Shown here piece by piece: positions 1 to 12,878 of a DNA stretch of 64,000 nucleotides. The notes beneath the pieces are model-generated. The model was not told the origin of the DNA and did not search any database. It was given only the letters and a program-made list of their open reading frames with translations. The stretch's first letter is position 1, and every line of letters begins with the position of its first letter. The position numbers and the translations under genes are program-made. This DNA comes from Cryptomeria japonica. Its lineage: Eukaryota > Streptophyta > Pinopsida > Cupressales > Cupressaceae. Location of the stretch: assembly GCF_030272615.1 (NCBI RefSeq), contig NC_081413.1, positions 101,392,239 through 101,456,238 on the forward strand, written 5' to 3'.

Positions 1-1144
1 TTCCTTAGACTAAATATTAATTAAAACTACATTGATGAATTAATATTCATTAAATTAAATATTAGTTAAAACCACATTATATATATATATATATATAACT
101 TTATTTACATGTTTTGTTTTTTTGTTTTTTTATAATATTTTTATATTATTATTTTTTTAGCATTAAATACCTTTTTTTTTTCACAACAAATGCATTTCCA
201 CGGACATGAGAATACTAAAATTTTCTAAGTGTTCACAGCAAACTCAAAAATTTTGAGTTAATAAACTTTTATCAATTAACACTTAATTTTTTTTTAAAAT
301 TTATTAAAACTAATAAATACAATACCCAATCTCTGGGTATTCATAGACCCAACAAAACATATCTTTTATTTTTATTTTTATTTTTAATCAGAGATTCTAA
401 AAATCTCTTTTCCTTATAAAAAAAAAATCTCTTTTCGCAGCACTCTGAGAAAACAAAGTTTAATAAAATCACAAACAAATTTATTTTTGTTTGAATAAAA
501 ATGTTTAATAAACTACAGCCATCCATAAAATTATTTTCTATAAAGAATTTATACCAGGAACTAAAATGTTTGTGACAGAACAGAGATTTGAGAAAAACAT
601 AAAATTTCCTAAATCTTTCTTTCACAAAGCCTTAAGGGAAATTTATTAAACCAAGAATATCTAATTTTCTCCATACACAGAAAGAAGAAATTCCCAAAAA
701 ATTTACCAGCATAACTTTTCCTTTCACCACAAATTTGCAAATTCATATAACACGAAAACAAAACCCTTTCCTGAATGAGGAAACCCTTTCTCAAATTTTT
801 AAAAAAAAACTTTAAAAACTCTCCAAACATAGATCTTTCAGAAAAATCAACATACAGAGAAGTATTTTTGTAAAACTAAATTTCAAAACAAAAAGAAGAG
901 TGACAAACACTCAACCTGCGATAGAAATCCTGGATGAATACTCTGCAAACAATCTGAATCAAACCTCCAAGCTCCAGTTCTGGTTTCAATCTGGCCTCCA
1001 AAATTTCTCAAAAATATCCATTCCCCTTTCCCGTGAACTCACAGGCATAACCTTGAAAAATATTCAACCTCCACTTTTTGGTTGAAAAATGTTTTCTAAT
1101 AAATCATAATATTTAATAATAAAAGAAATTATTTTTTTCTAATT
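1..1144. other. AT-rich non-coding flank
   Basis: The stretch is strongly AT-rich, with a short (TA)n run near 78-98 and long T and A homopolymers. The small open frames here have low-complexity F/K/N-rich translations and no recognisable motif, so I treat them as chance. No gene is seen. Confidence 0.6.
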
Positions 1145-1417
1145 TCCAAAAAGGGGGACTGTGAATCTCGATGATTGCGATGTTCGGTGTCTGCGAACTT
1201 CCGAACTGGCAGTAAGCGGACCTTTCAAGGCAACCAAGTGACCTGGACACCTCGGCATCTATGTGGAGGGGTTAATCTCCTCCAACCAGTTTGAAATCCC
1301 TCCCCTATTGCTTTGTTTTTATTTTATCTTTAACTCTACAAATTTAATGCTCTGAGCTTCATTTATTCCTAACACCGCCGCCTACATTGTCGCTCATGCG
1401 ACCTAACCCTAGTCCCT

Positions 1418-3090
1418 ATGGAGCCAGAATCGGATGGTGGTGCCATTAATGGCCCTAAATCCGCCACTCAAACAAACCCTCCTCTGAAAAAGTCCTTCAC
1501 TGAAATCGTCACCCCGCCTGCGAATGGAATCAACCCTTGCACGCGATTTCTTAAGGCTCCTAGAAATGAACAACCTCGGTGAGGAAGGTAAGTGCCCTAG
1601 CATTGCTTTGGACTCCTTCTGCATCTCACCAAATAATGAAATGATGAATGAAATTGCTTCGGAAAAGGTTAGATTAAGTGACACTGCCATTTTCTTTGCG
1701 TGTGTTGATATTGAAAAATGTTCGCCTAGGAAATTCTTAGATGACTAGTTTAATAATCTCTGGAATTTGAAATTAGGGCTTAAGATATCATTCTACAGTC
1801 AAATACAGAAGGGTCTCTACCTTATTTTCTAACACTCATGAAGCTCAAATTGAGGCACTGAAACGTCAATATTGGATAGTTGGGAATACCTCCTTTTGTG
1901 CCCTAGCTTGGTCTCTGGAGATAGTTAATGAGGAGCTTCTCATGGTATCCTCCCCTAGATGGGTCATCCTTAAAGATGCCCCTCCCTTTATTTGGCGTTT
2001 CCTTCCCCAATTAATAGAGCCATTTGGAAAAACAATTCGCATTGATGAGACGACCCGCTTGGTGCCAAACCTTGATGCTAGAATGCTTGTATCGATTAAG
2101 CCAGGGATTGATATCCCTCTGTCTCTAACCCTAAACATCAATGGAGATACCTTTGTTTGCCCTATTGAGATCCTTGGAGGTTTGAATGTTTGCTTTCTCT
2201 ACAAGAAAGAAGGGCATCTTTAGAAAAATTATCCAATCATTAATTGCAAAAACAAAAAATTAACATTAATTTAACTGATACATCTGCAAAACCCTAGAAC
2301 CAATAATAATCAAGATTCATCCACCCTTCACTCTGCTAATGAAGAAACAATTGTACCCGACACCAACCCGATGGAAGTTAACCCTATGCATATTGACCAT
2401 GCACCCCTCGTTCCTGTTTCCGCCCCCCCAAATGGTCCTGAAGAATCGCCTTTTGACTGCTTTTAGTTGGTCACCTCAAGAAAGCGAAGGCAAAAAATTC
2501 CCCACCAAAACACCCCGAATCAAATCCGCTCTAGTGTCCCAATCACCAACTAGTTGACGGGCACTAGCGACTACCCCCTCCCTGCAAATAATAAACCCAC
2601 TACCTCTCAAACCCCGGCTAACTCCGTAGTTAAAAAAATGGTTTAAAATATTGAGAACCCTAGTTGGGGTGCTGGCGATGTTAGCACCAGTGATAACCCT
2701 ACAAAAATGATGCTCAGGTCTAGAACTCCCAAAAGCTCAGACTCTTCATCACCTGCAGGACTTACCCCTGAGGTTAACACCACCAACCCCTCGACAACAT
2801 CTATGTTCAATTAGATAGAGGACAATCATGTTATTGAAGTGATCTATGCCAATAAGGGTCTAGATGAAATTAGGTCTAGCATGATGCTCCTTGGCTTTCC
2901 AGGCTCCCAGATGTCTGGGTCCGATATAGGAGGAAATGCAGATAGTAAGACTGAACCATCTAAAGTTAGTGAAGATGAGGATGACCTTATGAAAGGATCC
3001 TCCTTGGCTAAGAAGAAAAGTAGACCTATGGGCTCCAAGAATAAGAAGAAGTCTGGAGATCCATGCGGTCTCCCCAACAGCCCTTCTTAA
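1418..3090 (+). pseudogene. LINE ORF1 (gag-like, DUF4283-type) pseudogene
   Basis: This is the RNA-binding first protein of the LINE. The likely start at 1418 gives MEPESDGG. An N-terminal stretch KSFTEIVTPP is followed, after a frame change near 1560-1580, by a region that reads like the DUF4283 nucleic-acid-binding domain of plant LINE ORF1 (about 1600-2130; ILKDAPPFIWRFLPQLIEPF resembles the usual W-I-R-x-L-P segment). A zinc knuckle follows near 2190-2235, but it reads CFLYKKEGHL*KNYP: two of the CCHC cysteines are tyrosines and a stop lies inside. The C-terminal part (2839-3090) is rich in S, E and K and stops 13 bases before ORF2. Several stops and frame changes make it non-functional. 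Confidence 0.75.
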
Positions 3091-3102
3091 TCCTCCTCTC
3101 TG

Positions 3103-6100
3103 ATGAAATACATTTCTTGGAATATTAGAGGCCTTGAGTCACCTGATAGGAAGTTTGTTATCAAAAGATTTCTGAACTATCATAAGAACCTAGATTTTTT
3201 GATGCTGCAAGAACTTAAAGTCATGGGGTTCCCTCTCGACAATTCACTTGACTTTATCTGGAGAGACGCAATCAAAATTTGCACCAAGTACCCGAAAGGA
3301 AAGGGGGGAGTTGGCCTTCTTATTGCCCCTAAGTGGGCAAATAACATTAGGGATAAGAGAATCTCCCCATGTAATAGAGCATCTTGGGCTACCCTAGATA
3401 TTAGGGGTTCCTACTTTGGTGTATGCTCCATATATGCACCTAATGATTACAAGGAAAGAATGTCCCTCTGGAATCGATTGGCATCCCTCCCAAGTATCCC
3501 TTGGGTCATGGTTGGAGACTTCAACATGACTGAACATCAAGATGACAAGGCTAAGGGACTTCCTTTTGAATGGAAGAATTTAGAAAAACCTCACTGGGAC
3601 AAGTTTAAACAAAAATTACAGTTGTTTGACCCCCTTGAGGGCGCTAAAGTTGTTGCCTCTAACCTGTGGTACACTTGGTGCAAATTTCAGCAAGGCCCCA
3701 ATCAAATCTACTCCAGAATAGACAAGTTCTATGTTAATAATGGCTTCTTCTCCTTCTCCCCTAATCACTTGGGGAATGCGGTGGCTATCCTACCTGTAAC
3801 CCTATCTGACCAGTTTCCTATCCTAGCTGTCATTAATACTAGAAACACCATCCCTATCAGCAACTCCTATAATAAGAAGTTTATACTCAACACTTCCCTA
3901 CTGAAAGACAGAGATGTCCTAGGTGCCATTAAGATGGTTACGCTCTTCAACATGCAGCCTCAACTTCCCCAATCCCACACCCTCAGGTGGATAAGGAACG
4001 TCTCCTCCTGGCAGAAAGTTCTCCAAACTATTGGCCAAAAAAAAGCCAAGGACTTTAGAGCCCTAGAAAAAACTCTTACCCATCGCCTCCATTCCTTAGA
4101 ACAAGAAATCCAAACTCAACCATCTTCCCCTGCCTTGGCTAAACAAGTCTCTCAGGCCAAAGACATCCTCATAAAGCATCAGCAAGTCAAAATCAGCGGC
4201 GTCTTCATTAGAGCTCGAAACCACTGGCTCCAATTTGGAGATAAAGGCTCCAAAATCTTCTTTAATCTTCTTAAACAGAAGCATAATAGAGAAAAAGTTG
4301 ATAGAATAACGGTAGACAACAAAGAACTCCTAGATTTCAATGATATCAAAGAGGCCTTTGAAATGTTTTATAGGACTCTTTTTACCTCAAAGGATAATGA
4401 AGCCTCGAAAGATGCTCGACATAAATGTAGTACCATTATCCCTAAAAGAATCTCTGAGGATGAAGCTCTCCTCCTCAAAGCCAGGATCTCTATACAAGAA
4501 ATTGTTGATGCCATTAAGTCTCTCAAGGATAATAAGGCCCCATGTCCCGATGGACTTCCTGCTGAATTCTACAAACCCAGTATTGAATGGGTCACTAATG
4601 ACCTCTGTGACATATACAATGAAGCTCTTGACACTGGCACCTTGGGGGAATTCATAAATAAGGGTATTGTTAAACTCATTCCTAAAGAAGGGGACAAAGC
4701 ACTCATAAAAAACTGGAGACCAATCACCCTCCTCAACGTCTCATATAAAATTCTAGCCAAAGCCTTAGCTTCCTGCCTTGAAAATATTCTTCCCAAATTC
4801 ATCTGCTCTACCCAAACTAGATTCATTAAGGGCAGGTATATATTGGAAAACCTTGTCACTAGTTGGGAATCTATGGAATGGGCCAGAACCTCTAACCAAG
4901 ACTTAACCATGTTCCTTGTTGACTTTGAAAAAGCCTATGACAGGGTGGAATGGGACTTCATCCTCATGATGCTCAAAGCTTTTGGCTTCCCTAACGAATT
5001 TTGTGAGTATGTTCGAATCCTCCTCAAAGATGCTTCTGCCCTGATTGAAGTTAATGGAACTCTGTCCCAACCTATTCCTCTCTCTAGATCCATTAGGCAA
5101 GGTTGCCCTCTTTCCCTTGCTCTATTTGTTATTGCATCAGATGTCTTGTTCTATCTCCTTAGAGATGACACCCTATCCCCTAGATTTCATGGAATTAAGA
5201 TGTCGGATGACTCTGAATTGCTCAATATCTAGTTTGTCGATGATACCTCACTCTTCCTAGAGCTCTCTAGGCATAATATCGACTCCCTCAATCAAAAACT
5301 TGACACCTTTGGTAAAGCCTCTGGAGCCCGGATCTCCAGCTCCAAATCCACCCTACTTGGGTGGAAAGATAAACCACCAGACTGGCTGCAGCAATTTGGA
5401 TACTCATGGGGAGGACCTAATATGATAGTCAGGTATCTTGGTATCCCCTTCTCTGTATCTCCCTCTCTTCGAGATGTGGAATTGGGTCAAAGAAAAAATA
5501 GATAGAAAGCTTAACAAGTGGAACAATAGGATCCTCTCCCTAGCTAGTAGGATTCAAGTATGCCAGAAAATCCTCTCCTCGTACAGTATATACTACTCCT
5601 CGGTTTGGATGTTCAGCAACTACCAAGTTTTTGAAATCCAAAAGGCTATCAGACGCTTCCTATGGTCTGATGGTAAGGGCAAAACAAAGGCCCATGCAGT
5701 AAAATGGGCCTAGTGCCACTTAGAAAAAAAACTTGGTGGGCTGGGCCTTAAGGATCTTAGAATGCAAGGAATTTCCTCGCTACCAAGTGGATATTCCATG
5801 CATTGGAAGGGAAAGAACCTTGGAAGATTCTTGTCAGAAACAACATACAAACTGGTGTCCCCAAGGCTGCCAAATCATGGAAAGCCCTCCCATTCAGTGA
5901 CTTAGTTGTTGGTAGTTTCTCTATGTCTGTCCAAGGCACCTGGGTGTTTAAGTCCATCTGGAAAGCCTGGGAGCATGTGCGTAGACTTATTGACAAATCT
6001 AGCATTGACTATGATAACACTCTCCATGGTGAAAGATCGATATGGTGGAAACTTTGCCATAACTCTAAGCCTCTAGCCTTAACCCAAGGTTGCTCTGCTA

Positions 6101-7137
6101 GGTACTAGCATAATAAGGGAGTCAAGTATCTTATGGATAATCTGGAATATGATAACCTCATCAACTGGGAGGATCTTAGTAATAAGTATGATCTCCTTGC
6201 TTCGCATAAGAGGACCTACAATATGATTAGAAATACTTGTAATACCCTCAACCTTCCCAGAAACACTCATGTAGACGCTCACAGATACCTCTCATTCCTA
6301 TGGAAGGATGGTTCCCCCCTCCCCAAAATTAAATCCAAGGTTATTTATAACTTTCTTAACCAAGACACCCCGATGATCGGTCATGTTAATACCTTGTGGA
6401 ATGTTGACCATAACCCCACCGCTTAGCAGAAAACCTTTGAGAAGCTTTGGAAATCTCCCATCCCCCCTAAGATAAAATGCTTCAGATGGCAACTCTTACT
6501 AGATAGACTGCCTATTAGGAATAATTTGGTTGCATACGACCTCTGCTTTGTCTGCAAAAAGCCTGAGACTGCTCGACACATCTTCCTTGACTGCCCTTTT
6601 GCTAGGGAGATCTAGTTAATGTTTGGAATCTCTATCACTAAACATGTCTTTACTTTTGATATAGTTACTAGTTTCATCCATAGACTTAAAAAGGATGCTA
6701 ACTTAATCTGGCAAATTTTGTCTTCTTTCATACTTTGGTTTATTTGGAAACTTAGAAATGAGGAGAAGTTTCAAGGCAATGGTAGGGAACTTACTGGTTT
6801 TTTTAAAAAACTCACACATTACAAAATTATTGTGCAGGTTTGCTTTCTGATCAATGTTGAGAGAAACAAACTACTGTGGTTCCTCAAAGATGGCCGAGCT
6901 ACCATGTTTATCTACGAAATGCAAGATGGGTATGAATGGGCCAGGATCGCAGAGAACCAAACCGCCTTTGAGGATGCAGTAAAGAAATTGATTAAGGAAC
7001 TTCAAGATACCAGAGTTCCCCACTTCAATAAGATAGAGATGTGTACACAGATCATGGAGCGGAAAAAGGTGGTTTGGATGGAAGGACCACAGGGCTGGAC
7101 CACATGGCTGGAGGACCAAGATGAAATCCTGCATTAG
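3103..7137 (+). pseudogene. LINE ORF2: endonuclease-reverse transcriptase, broken
   Basis: The first 709 codons (3103-5232) are open. An APE-type endonuclease occupies about residues 1-250: WNIRGL, LQELK, IYAPN, GDFN, the S-R-I-D-KFYV segment and a final SDQFPI. Reverse transcriptase follows, with NWRPITLLNVSYKILAKAL, FLVDFEKAYDRVEW and RQGCPLS. A TAG stop at 5230-5232 lies just before the catalytic FVDD box (5233 on), where the family usually has a coding residue. Further downstream the frame changes (for example near 5455), leaving the RT thumb (WNNRILSLASRIQV), a zf-RVT-like C-terminal domain near 6440-6620 (CFVCKKPETARHIFLDCPF) and an extra tail of about 170 residues ending at 7137. The last endonuclease motif has Gln where the family has its catalytic His. 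Confidence 0.9.
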
Positions 7138-7350
7138 TGCCTTATGACAGCAACATTACTATATATGCTACTACTCAGTCTTCCTTTTTCTGAGTTTTTG
7201 TAGGTCACTGTATATGTTACTCGATTAAATCTTTTTGGTTTCACTACTTGACGGTTGAGGCCCTGCCTCCCCTGAACTCTTTTGTATAAACTCTTTTACC
7301 GGTCTCTCGATCTCTAATATAAAAAAAAAAAAAAAAAAAAATCCAAAAAG

Positions 7351-8150
7351 TAAATGGGAAAGTTATTTATAAAAATCATTTCTTTTATTTCTCTTTTCTC
7401 ATGACATTTAATTAACTTTTCTAAAAGTAATTAAGGCAATAGTTTTAACTCTATTCTATTTTATTTTATTTTATGTTTTTAAAAGGGCAAAGAAATTAAA
7501 TTAATTCTTATTTTTTGAAATTAAAATACTTTCTTTTAAATAAAATTCAAAAATCATTCTTTTCAACAAATCAATATATTTAACTTGTTTTTTTCTAATT
7601 AAAATTGATTTTCCCAAATAATTGAAATTAACCTTTCTAATTTTATAAGGCAAGAGATTAAATTAACTCTATTTCAAATTAATTTAAATCTTTCCTTTCC
7701 AAAATCATAACTAAGTAAATTAATCCATTAAAATTTATCATTTAATTTAAACTAGCTACCAATTTGAATTGAACAATTCTAAATAACGATTAATCGCATA
7801 AAGAGAACCTATTCAATTTAGTCCCTTAATTTTTAATGCATAAACACAACTTAATCAAAAAAAATGAAAAGGATTAATTACTCAATTTAACCACACACAC
7901 AAAACATGCAATCCAAGAAAGCCAACCAAATAGAAGACCTACATACCCAACTAAAGGAATACTGGCAGACGACTAATGACGAGTGTTAGCTCGAGATTAA
8001 TAGCACAATTCGGGAGAATAATAAACTTACATACGAATTGATGTGACAACCACATTAACAGGTATGCACATTAATTAAAACATCTGACTATAACATGATT
8101 ACATGATAACTAACCAAGATTAAAATTTGATTAGGACAGGGGTACTACAA
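7351..8150. other. AT-rich intergenic DNA
   Basis: Very AT-rich sequence, rich in TTAATT and AAATTAA words. No coding frame, RNA gene or clear element end is visible. Confidence 0.5.
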
Positions 8151-8195
8151 CTTCTGTGTTTTTTTATTGGGGCTCTACTCATAGTTGTGGGATCT

Positions 8196-8290
8196 CCCAC
8201 AGCCATGGGAAGACCCACGACTGTGGGGAACATCTCCCATGATTGTGGGGGATCTTCTCCCACAGTCATGGGAGAACCCACAACTGTGGG
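8196..8290. repeat. Cluster of five 14-bp palindromes (CCCAYRRYYRTGGG)
   Basis: Five near-perfect palindromes of consensus CCCAYRRYYRTGGG occur at 8196-8209, 8214-8227, 8236-8249, 8259-8272 and 8277-8290, with start-to-start spacing of 18, 22, 23 and 18 bases. Each can form a small hairpin, and together they look like an array of dyad sites. Their role is unknown. Confidence 0.75.
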
Positions 8291-8421
8291 TGAAACCCCC
8301 ATGACTCCCTTCAATGTCTTTCCATGCATTATACCTTCGACCAATAAAATTTGGGTGTTGTGAGATGTTAGTTTGTGTAATAAACATTCGACAATATTTT
8401 GTTTATATTCAATTTGTTTAG

Positions 8422-8422
8422 T

Positions 8423-8473
<51 letters not shown>

Positions 8474-8946
8474 ATAATATATACATATACATATATGTGT
8501 GTGTGTATGTGTATATGTGTATATTATATATGTATATATATATATATATGCATACATGCATGTGCATATATATATACATATATAATATATACATATACAC
8601 ATATATATACACATACATATATACATATATAATATATACATATACATATACATATATAATGTATACATATACATATACATATATATGTGTGTGTGTATGT
8701 ATGTATGTATGTATATGTATATATATATGTATATATATGTGTATGTATATGTATATATATGTATATATATGTGTGTATATGTATATATGTATTTATGTAT
8801 ATGTGTGTGTATGTGTATATATGTGTGTATGTGTATATATGTATGTGTATGTGTGTGTGTGTGTGTGTATTTCAATGTGTATTGTCAGTGCGGAAATTTA
8901 TCTGAGTCACTTTTCAGATTGGGTAGATAATTTTGTAATTATGCAC

Positions 8947-8987
<41 letters not shown>

Positions 8988-9012
8988 TATATATGTGTGT
9001 GTGTGTGTGTGT
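8422..9012. repeat. Compound microsatellite (TATG/TA/TG/AC)
   Basis: Alternating purine-pyrimidine DNA: TATATG repeats, TA runs, GTAT repeats and (TG)n to about 8868, then a 70-base non-repetitive gap, then (AC)n at 8941-8985 followed at once by ATATAT and (GT)n to 9012. The adjacent AC and GT blocks are complementary and could fold back. The long Y/I/H/T-rich open frames across it on both strands are translations of the simple repeat and not genes. Confidence 0.95.
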
Positions 9013-11360
9013 ATACATTTGGTGCTTATAATTTCTTGAGGACTAGATAATTCTTCATTTAATTTAATTGTTAATCAGATTGTGTTAACAAACTATAAGA
9101 GGAAACCTTCATTTCTTATATGTTTGGATATTAAAATGATAGTTCTTTTATAATATGAAATTATTAGGAAAGGAATGTGATTTAATGATCTAAGCTGAGA
9201 TATTGGAAATTATTGTTTACTGGTTAACGAAATAAATGATGATTGTCGTAGTAGTATTATTGTAGTCATCTTAGTTTTTCTAAATGAATCTTTGATTCTT
9301 GGCATGATGTGACCTTATTTTACTTTTTGATACTTACCTGTCCCTATGGGGATTAATAGGATGAGTGGTTCTATGTTTTTGGTTCCAGAGGCTTTGGGAG
9401 GGATTTTATGGTTTCTTTATTATTTTTCTATGTTTCTCTTTGTTGGATTAAAGTTCCAGCCTGTATGATTTTTGGAAGCTAGATGGTTATTCCTAGCCTA
9501 TCTTGAATCCTCCATGTATGTTATCTTATTCTAGCAAGAGATTCTAGCCTTATTATGGTATTCTAGTGTTTTACCTCTTGTGATTTCCGGTTTGATCTTG
9601 GTAATTCTTGGTTTCCTAGGTGCAATCATGGGGGAGTGGCTTTCATTGGGGGCAGGACCCAAAGTGGTCGCTAAGGTAGCTTACTGAAATTTTGTAATCA
9701 AGTAAAAACATAACTTAATGAATTGGAAATGGGTAGTTAGATCACAATAAATAAGATTAATTTTGTTGCCTCTCTTACTTCCAAACACTTGTATAGGTTC
9801 AGGGTAAGTTGAGAAGGCCTGGAATAGTGTCCACCAATCTTGTCCCCACAAAAGGTTGGTGTGGTCCATTAGAGTTTGTATGGGGGTCGGGGGTCGGGAG
9901 AGGACACAAGGGTAACCCAGGATGGGGGTCGGGACCTAGTGAAGACCAAACAAGGTAACTCATGACAACCTAGTGATGATACTCTTCCCATTTGCATACC
10001 TAGTGGTTTCTTGGGTTTGTTCTTCTGTGATTGCTTGGGCCTCTAGAAAATTTCATGTTGTCCTTGTGAGTTTCTTTAATTTTTCTTGTGGTTTTCATGA
10101 GATTGTAACCTCGTGAGTCTTGTGTGAGTCCTTGTATCTTTATGTATACTCCTTCTATCTCTTGGGTCTGATTGATACCTCCTAGCATGGGGGGGTGGAC
10201 CTGATGGTACCACATGGTTGGGTGGAGTGCTATTCACACCCCTTGGATTTTGGTTCGTCTTGCATCCTAGTCAAGATAGTTCATGGGAAGACTGAAGATC
10301 TACCTTATGTTCTAGATTTTGTATTACCTTCATTATTGTACTCTTGGAGAGCTTATCCTCATGAATACCTTCTAAAGTAAACAATGATCATATGTACACT
10401 CCTATGGAAATGTATTATTAAGTCTTGTACCTGATAAAGGACAATGTAATCTTATTTGTAAAAAATTTTCTCATTTCATCATAAATGTATGGCTGATTTT
10501 ATTTGAGTAATTTCATTGTGGGGCCCTGAGGACTCTTGTATGATTATATATGTTCATTATATCTTATCTTGTATCATCACGATGCTCATTATAAATGTAT
10601 AGTTTATTTCTTCTATTTATTTTTAAAAAAAAAAAACTATTCGCATTTTTATTGTTTATTATGTTATGTCCTATGGGCCTCATAGTGGGGGCGTTATAAA
10701 CCACCTCAAGGTCAATGAGCTATCCACAATCATTCTCTCAAAGTACCCCATAAATGAAACTTCATCTATATGATTCTATCAAAGTGCCTCAAATTTGATA
10801 ATATATTCAACAAATTTAAGTCTCAAAATATTCTATCCGACACACTTTAGTTGGCAAACTTATGAAATTTAATCTTTTTTTATGTGCTTAAATTAACCAA
10901 CCTCACATCAAAACCTACATTGATACCATTTGATATAGTCATGGATGGAGGATCTAATGAAGGACTATCTAACTTTGTAACCTAACAACCACATAATAAA
11001 AATGAATAAAGTTCAACAAAAGATAACATGATCTTTGTTCATTCTCAATGACTTGATATAATTACAACCTCCAATAATAGACTTGCAACATGATAGGCCT
11101 TAGTCACTTGATTACAAATATACTATGATTAAGTGCAAATTATAAATTTTGAATGATATTATAGTATAATGATAATTTTAAGAGAGGAATATTCTTAACT
11201 ATCTTTATTTATTCCCAATTTATTATGATAAATGTTTACCTAATAGCTTCTAGCCTTAAGAGTAGTCTTAGTTAGCAATAAAGAGGTGTAAAGACTAATG
11301 TCAAGTGTAATGTGTAGTCAACAAAATGTATGAAGAAATGTTCTAGAATAAAAGTGGCGA
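9013..11360. other. Unassigned intergenic DNA
   Basis: No credible coding frame is present. G-rich words cluster at 9883-9934 (GGGGGTCGGGGGTCGGG). A G-rich motif followed by GTTATAAA near 10687-10698 resembles a polypurine-tract/LTR junction, but I found no partner. It is probably decayed repeat DNA. Confidence 0.4.
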
Positions 11361-12736
11361 TTGTGAATCTTAATATTTTGTATATTGTGTATGCTAAAAT
11401 TCATCTTGTAATCAATCAGAGGGAAATCATGAATCCCTATCTAATAAAAGAATTCTAAACAAACTCAATGAAATAACACAATCAATCAAATAGGAATGTA
11501 AAATAAATCAATTAAATCTCCCTATTTCATGACTGCATATTGCTTCCATTGTTCTTCTCTTCTTTGTGGTATGATGGCTCTCAGATATTGCGCTAGCAAC
11601 CTACAATTGACACAAAGATTCAAAGTTTGTGATTGTTGAAAATGAAGATTGAATGCTCAATTTATAGATAATTGGATAAGAATTGACTGAAAGGTGGAAC
11701 AAATTGATCAAGAGGTGGAACTCAGGTGAGCTCACATGCTAATTGATTGTTGAACTGTTGATTTGGAGGTGGAATAGAATTGATTGAATAGATTAATTGA
11801 TTTAACATTGAGAAAAAAGTTGATTGAAAGATGAAAAAGAATGATTGGAGGATAATTAATTGATGACAAAGAAAACTTTATTTAGAAAAAGCTAACTAAA
11901 AGATAGAAAAAGAATGACTGAAGAGAATTAAAGAAATGATGTAATAGTTAACTCATTGAAAGCTTTTTGGAAAAAAGCAAAGTGGAAGATAGAAATAGAG
12001 ATTGGAAAGATAATTGATTCAATTAATTAATTAATTAATTAATTTAGCATTTGCTTGCACTTTGACTTTGATTTTCAATTTGATCTTTGCATGAGATTTA
12101 ATTCAAATATTGAATTTATTTTAATTCAATTTGGTATTTGAATTTATTTAGAACTTGACTTTGATTTTTGAAATCATGCACATGTATTTGAAATTAGATG
12201 AATTAGAAATTAAATTAAATTAGAAGAAATTAAAAGAATAAATTAAATTAAATTAAATTAGAATTTGGGGATTTGGAATTGGAAATTGAAGAATTAATTA
12301 GCTAATTAAATAATTTAAAGAAACTATTTAATTATTTAGAAATTGAATTTAATTAAATAATAAAGATTATTTAAATTAAAGGAATTAAAATAATAATTAA
12401 TTAAATAATAAGTATTTAATTAATATTTAGAAAAGGGTTAATGATAAATTGAATAGAGATAGAAATTGAAAATGAATTTATTTAAATAATAAAAATTATT
12501 TAAATTGAGGGATTAATAATCATAATTAATTAAATAATAAATATTTAATTAACATTAGAAAATGGTTTAAATGATTAAATGACGATAGAATTAAAATAGA
12601 ATAATTAGTAAGATGATGAGTAAATATGAAATTAGAAGAATACGATTAATTAACTTAATTAAAGAATTAAAGAATTTTTTAACTAATTAGAGGAATATTT
12701 ATTACATGATCAATGAGACATTTTTAGGTGTCTACA
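11361..12736 (-). repeat. 3' LTR of the Tat-type element (boundary at 11361 tentative)
   Basis: On the minus strand it begins TGTAGACACCTAAAAATG directly after a polypurine tract and ends near TTAAGATTCACA, giving TG...CA termini. A TATA-like CTATAAATTG lies on the minus strand near 11658-11668, so U3 would be about 1.07 kb and R-U5 about 0.3 kb. U3 is extremely AT-rich, with many AATTAATT words. About 440 bases (12293-12736) recur almost unchanged at 30290-30724. The inner boundary is firm; the outer one is my best guess. Confidence 0.65.
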
Positions 12737-12755
12737 TTTGCCCCTCTTTGAGACA
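12737..12755 (-). promoter_or_regulatory. Polypurine tract (plus-strand primer) of the Tat-type element
   Basis: On the minus strand the sequence TCAAAGAGGGGCAAA immediately precedes the TGTAGACACC start of the LTR. This is the position and composition of a retroelement polypurine tract. Equivalent junctions occur at 56879 and 62615. Confidence 0.7.
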
Positions 12756-12878
12756 AAGTCGGAATGACATTGTTTCAAAGAAAACGAAAAAATTTCCTGC
12801 CCCGGTATGCCTTGGTAATGTTGGCATATGGACACTCCAATGAGACATTGTGTATGATTGAAGGTTTTGTCATTGATG

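Larger units (their letters stand above)
1154..7341 (+). mobile_element. Full-length, degenerate plant L1-type LINE
   Basis: This non-LTR retrotransposon copies itself by target-primed reverse transcription. It has a gag-like ORF1 followed 13 bases later by ORF2 (endonuclease, reverse transcriptase, zf-RVT-like C-terminus). It ends in a poly(A) tail of about 22 A at 7320-7341. The 9-bp sequence TCCAAAAAG directly precedes it (1145-1153) and follows the tail (7342-7350), which is the expected target-site duplication and fixes both ends. The length of about 6.2 kb is that of a full-length plant L1. Both ORFs carry in-frame stops and frame changes, so this copy is dead. Confidence 0.9.

Noticed and set aside
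341-830. Two minus-strand frames of 94 and 73 codons
   Set aside because: AT-driven F/K/N-rich translation, no motif, no supporting context.
8120-9039. Long open frames on both strands (up to 251 codons), rich in Y, I, H, T or C, V
   Set aside because: They are translations of TATG, TA, TG and AC simple repeats; the same pattern is open in several frames.
9883-9934. G-quadruplex candidate
   Set aside because: Only three G-runs are close together; the fourth is too far away for a standard quadruplex.
10680-10700. Polypurine tract/LTR junction (AGTGGGGGCGTTATAAA)
   Set aside because: No TG start at the expected place and no partner LTR or pol in either direction.
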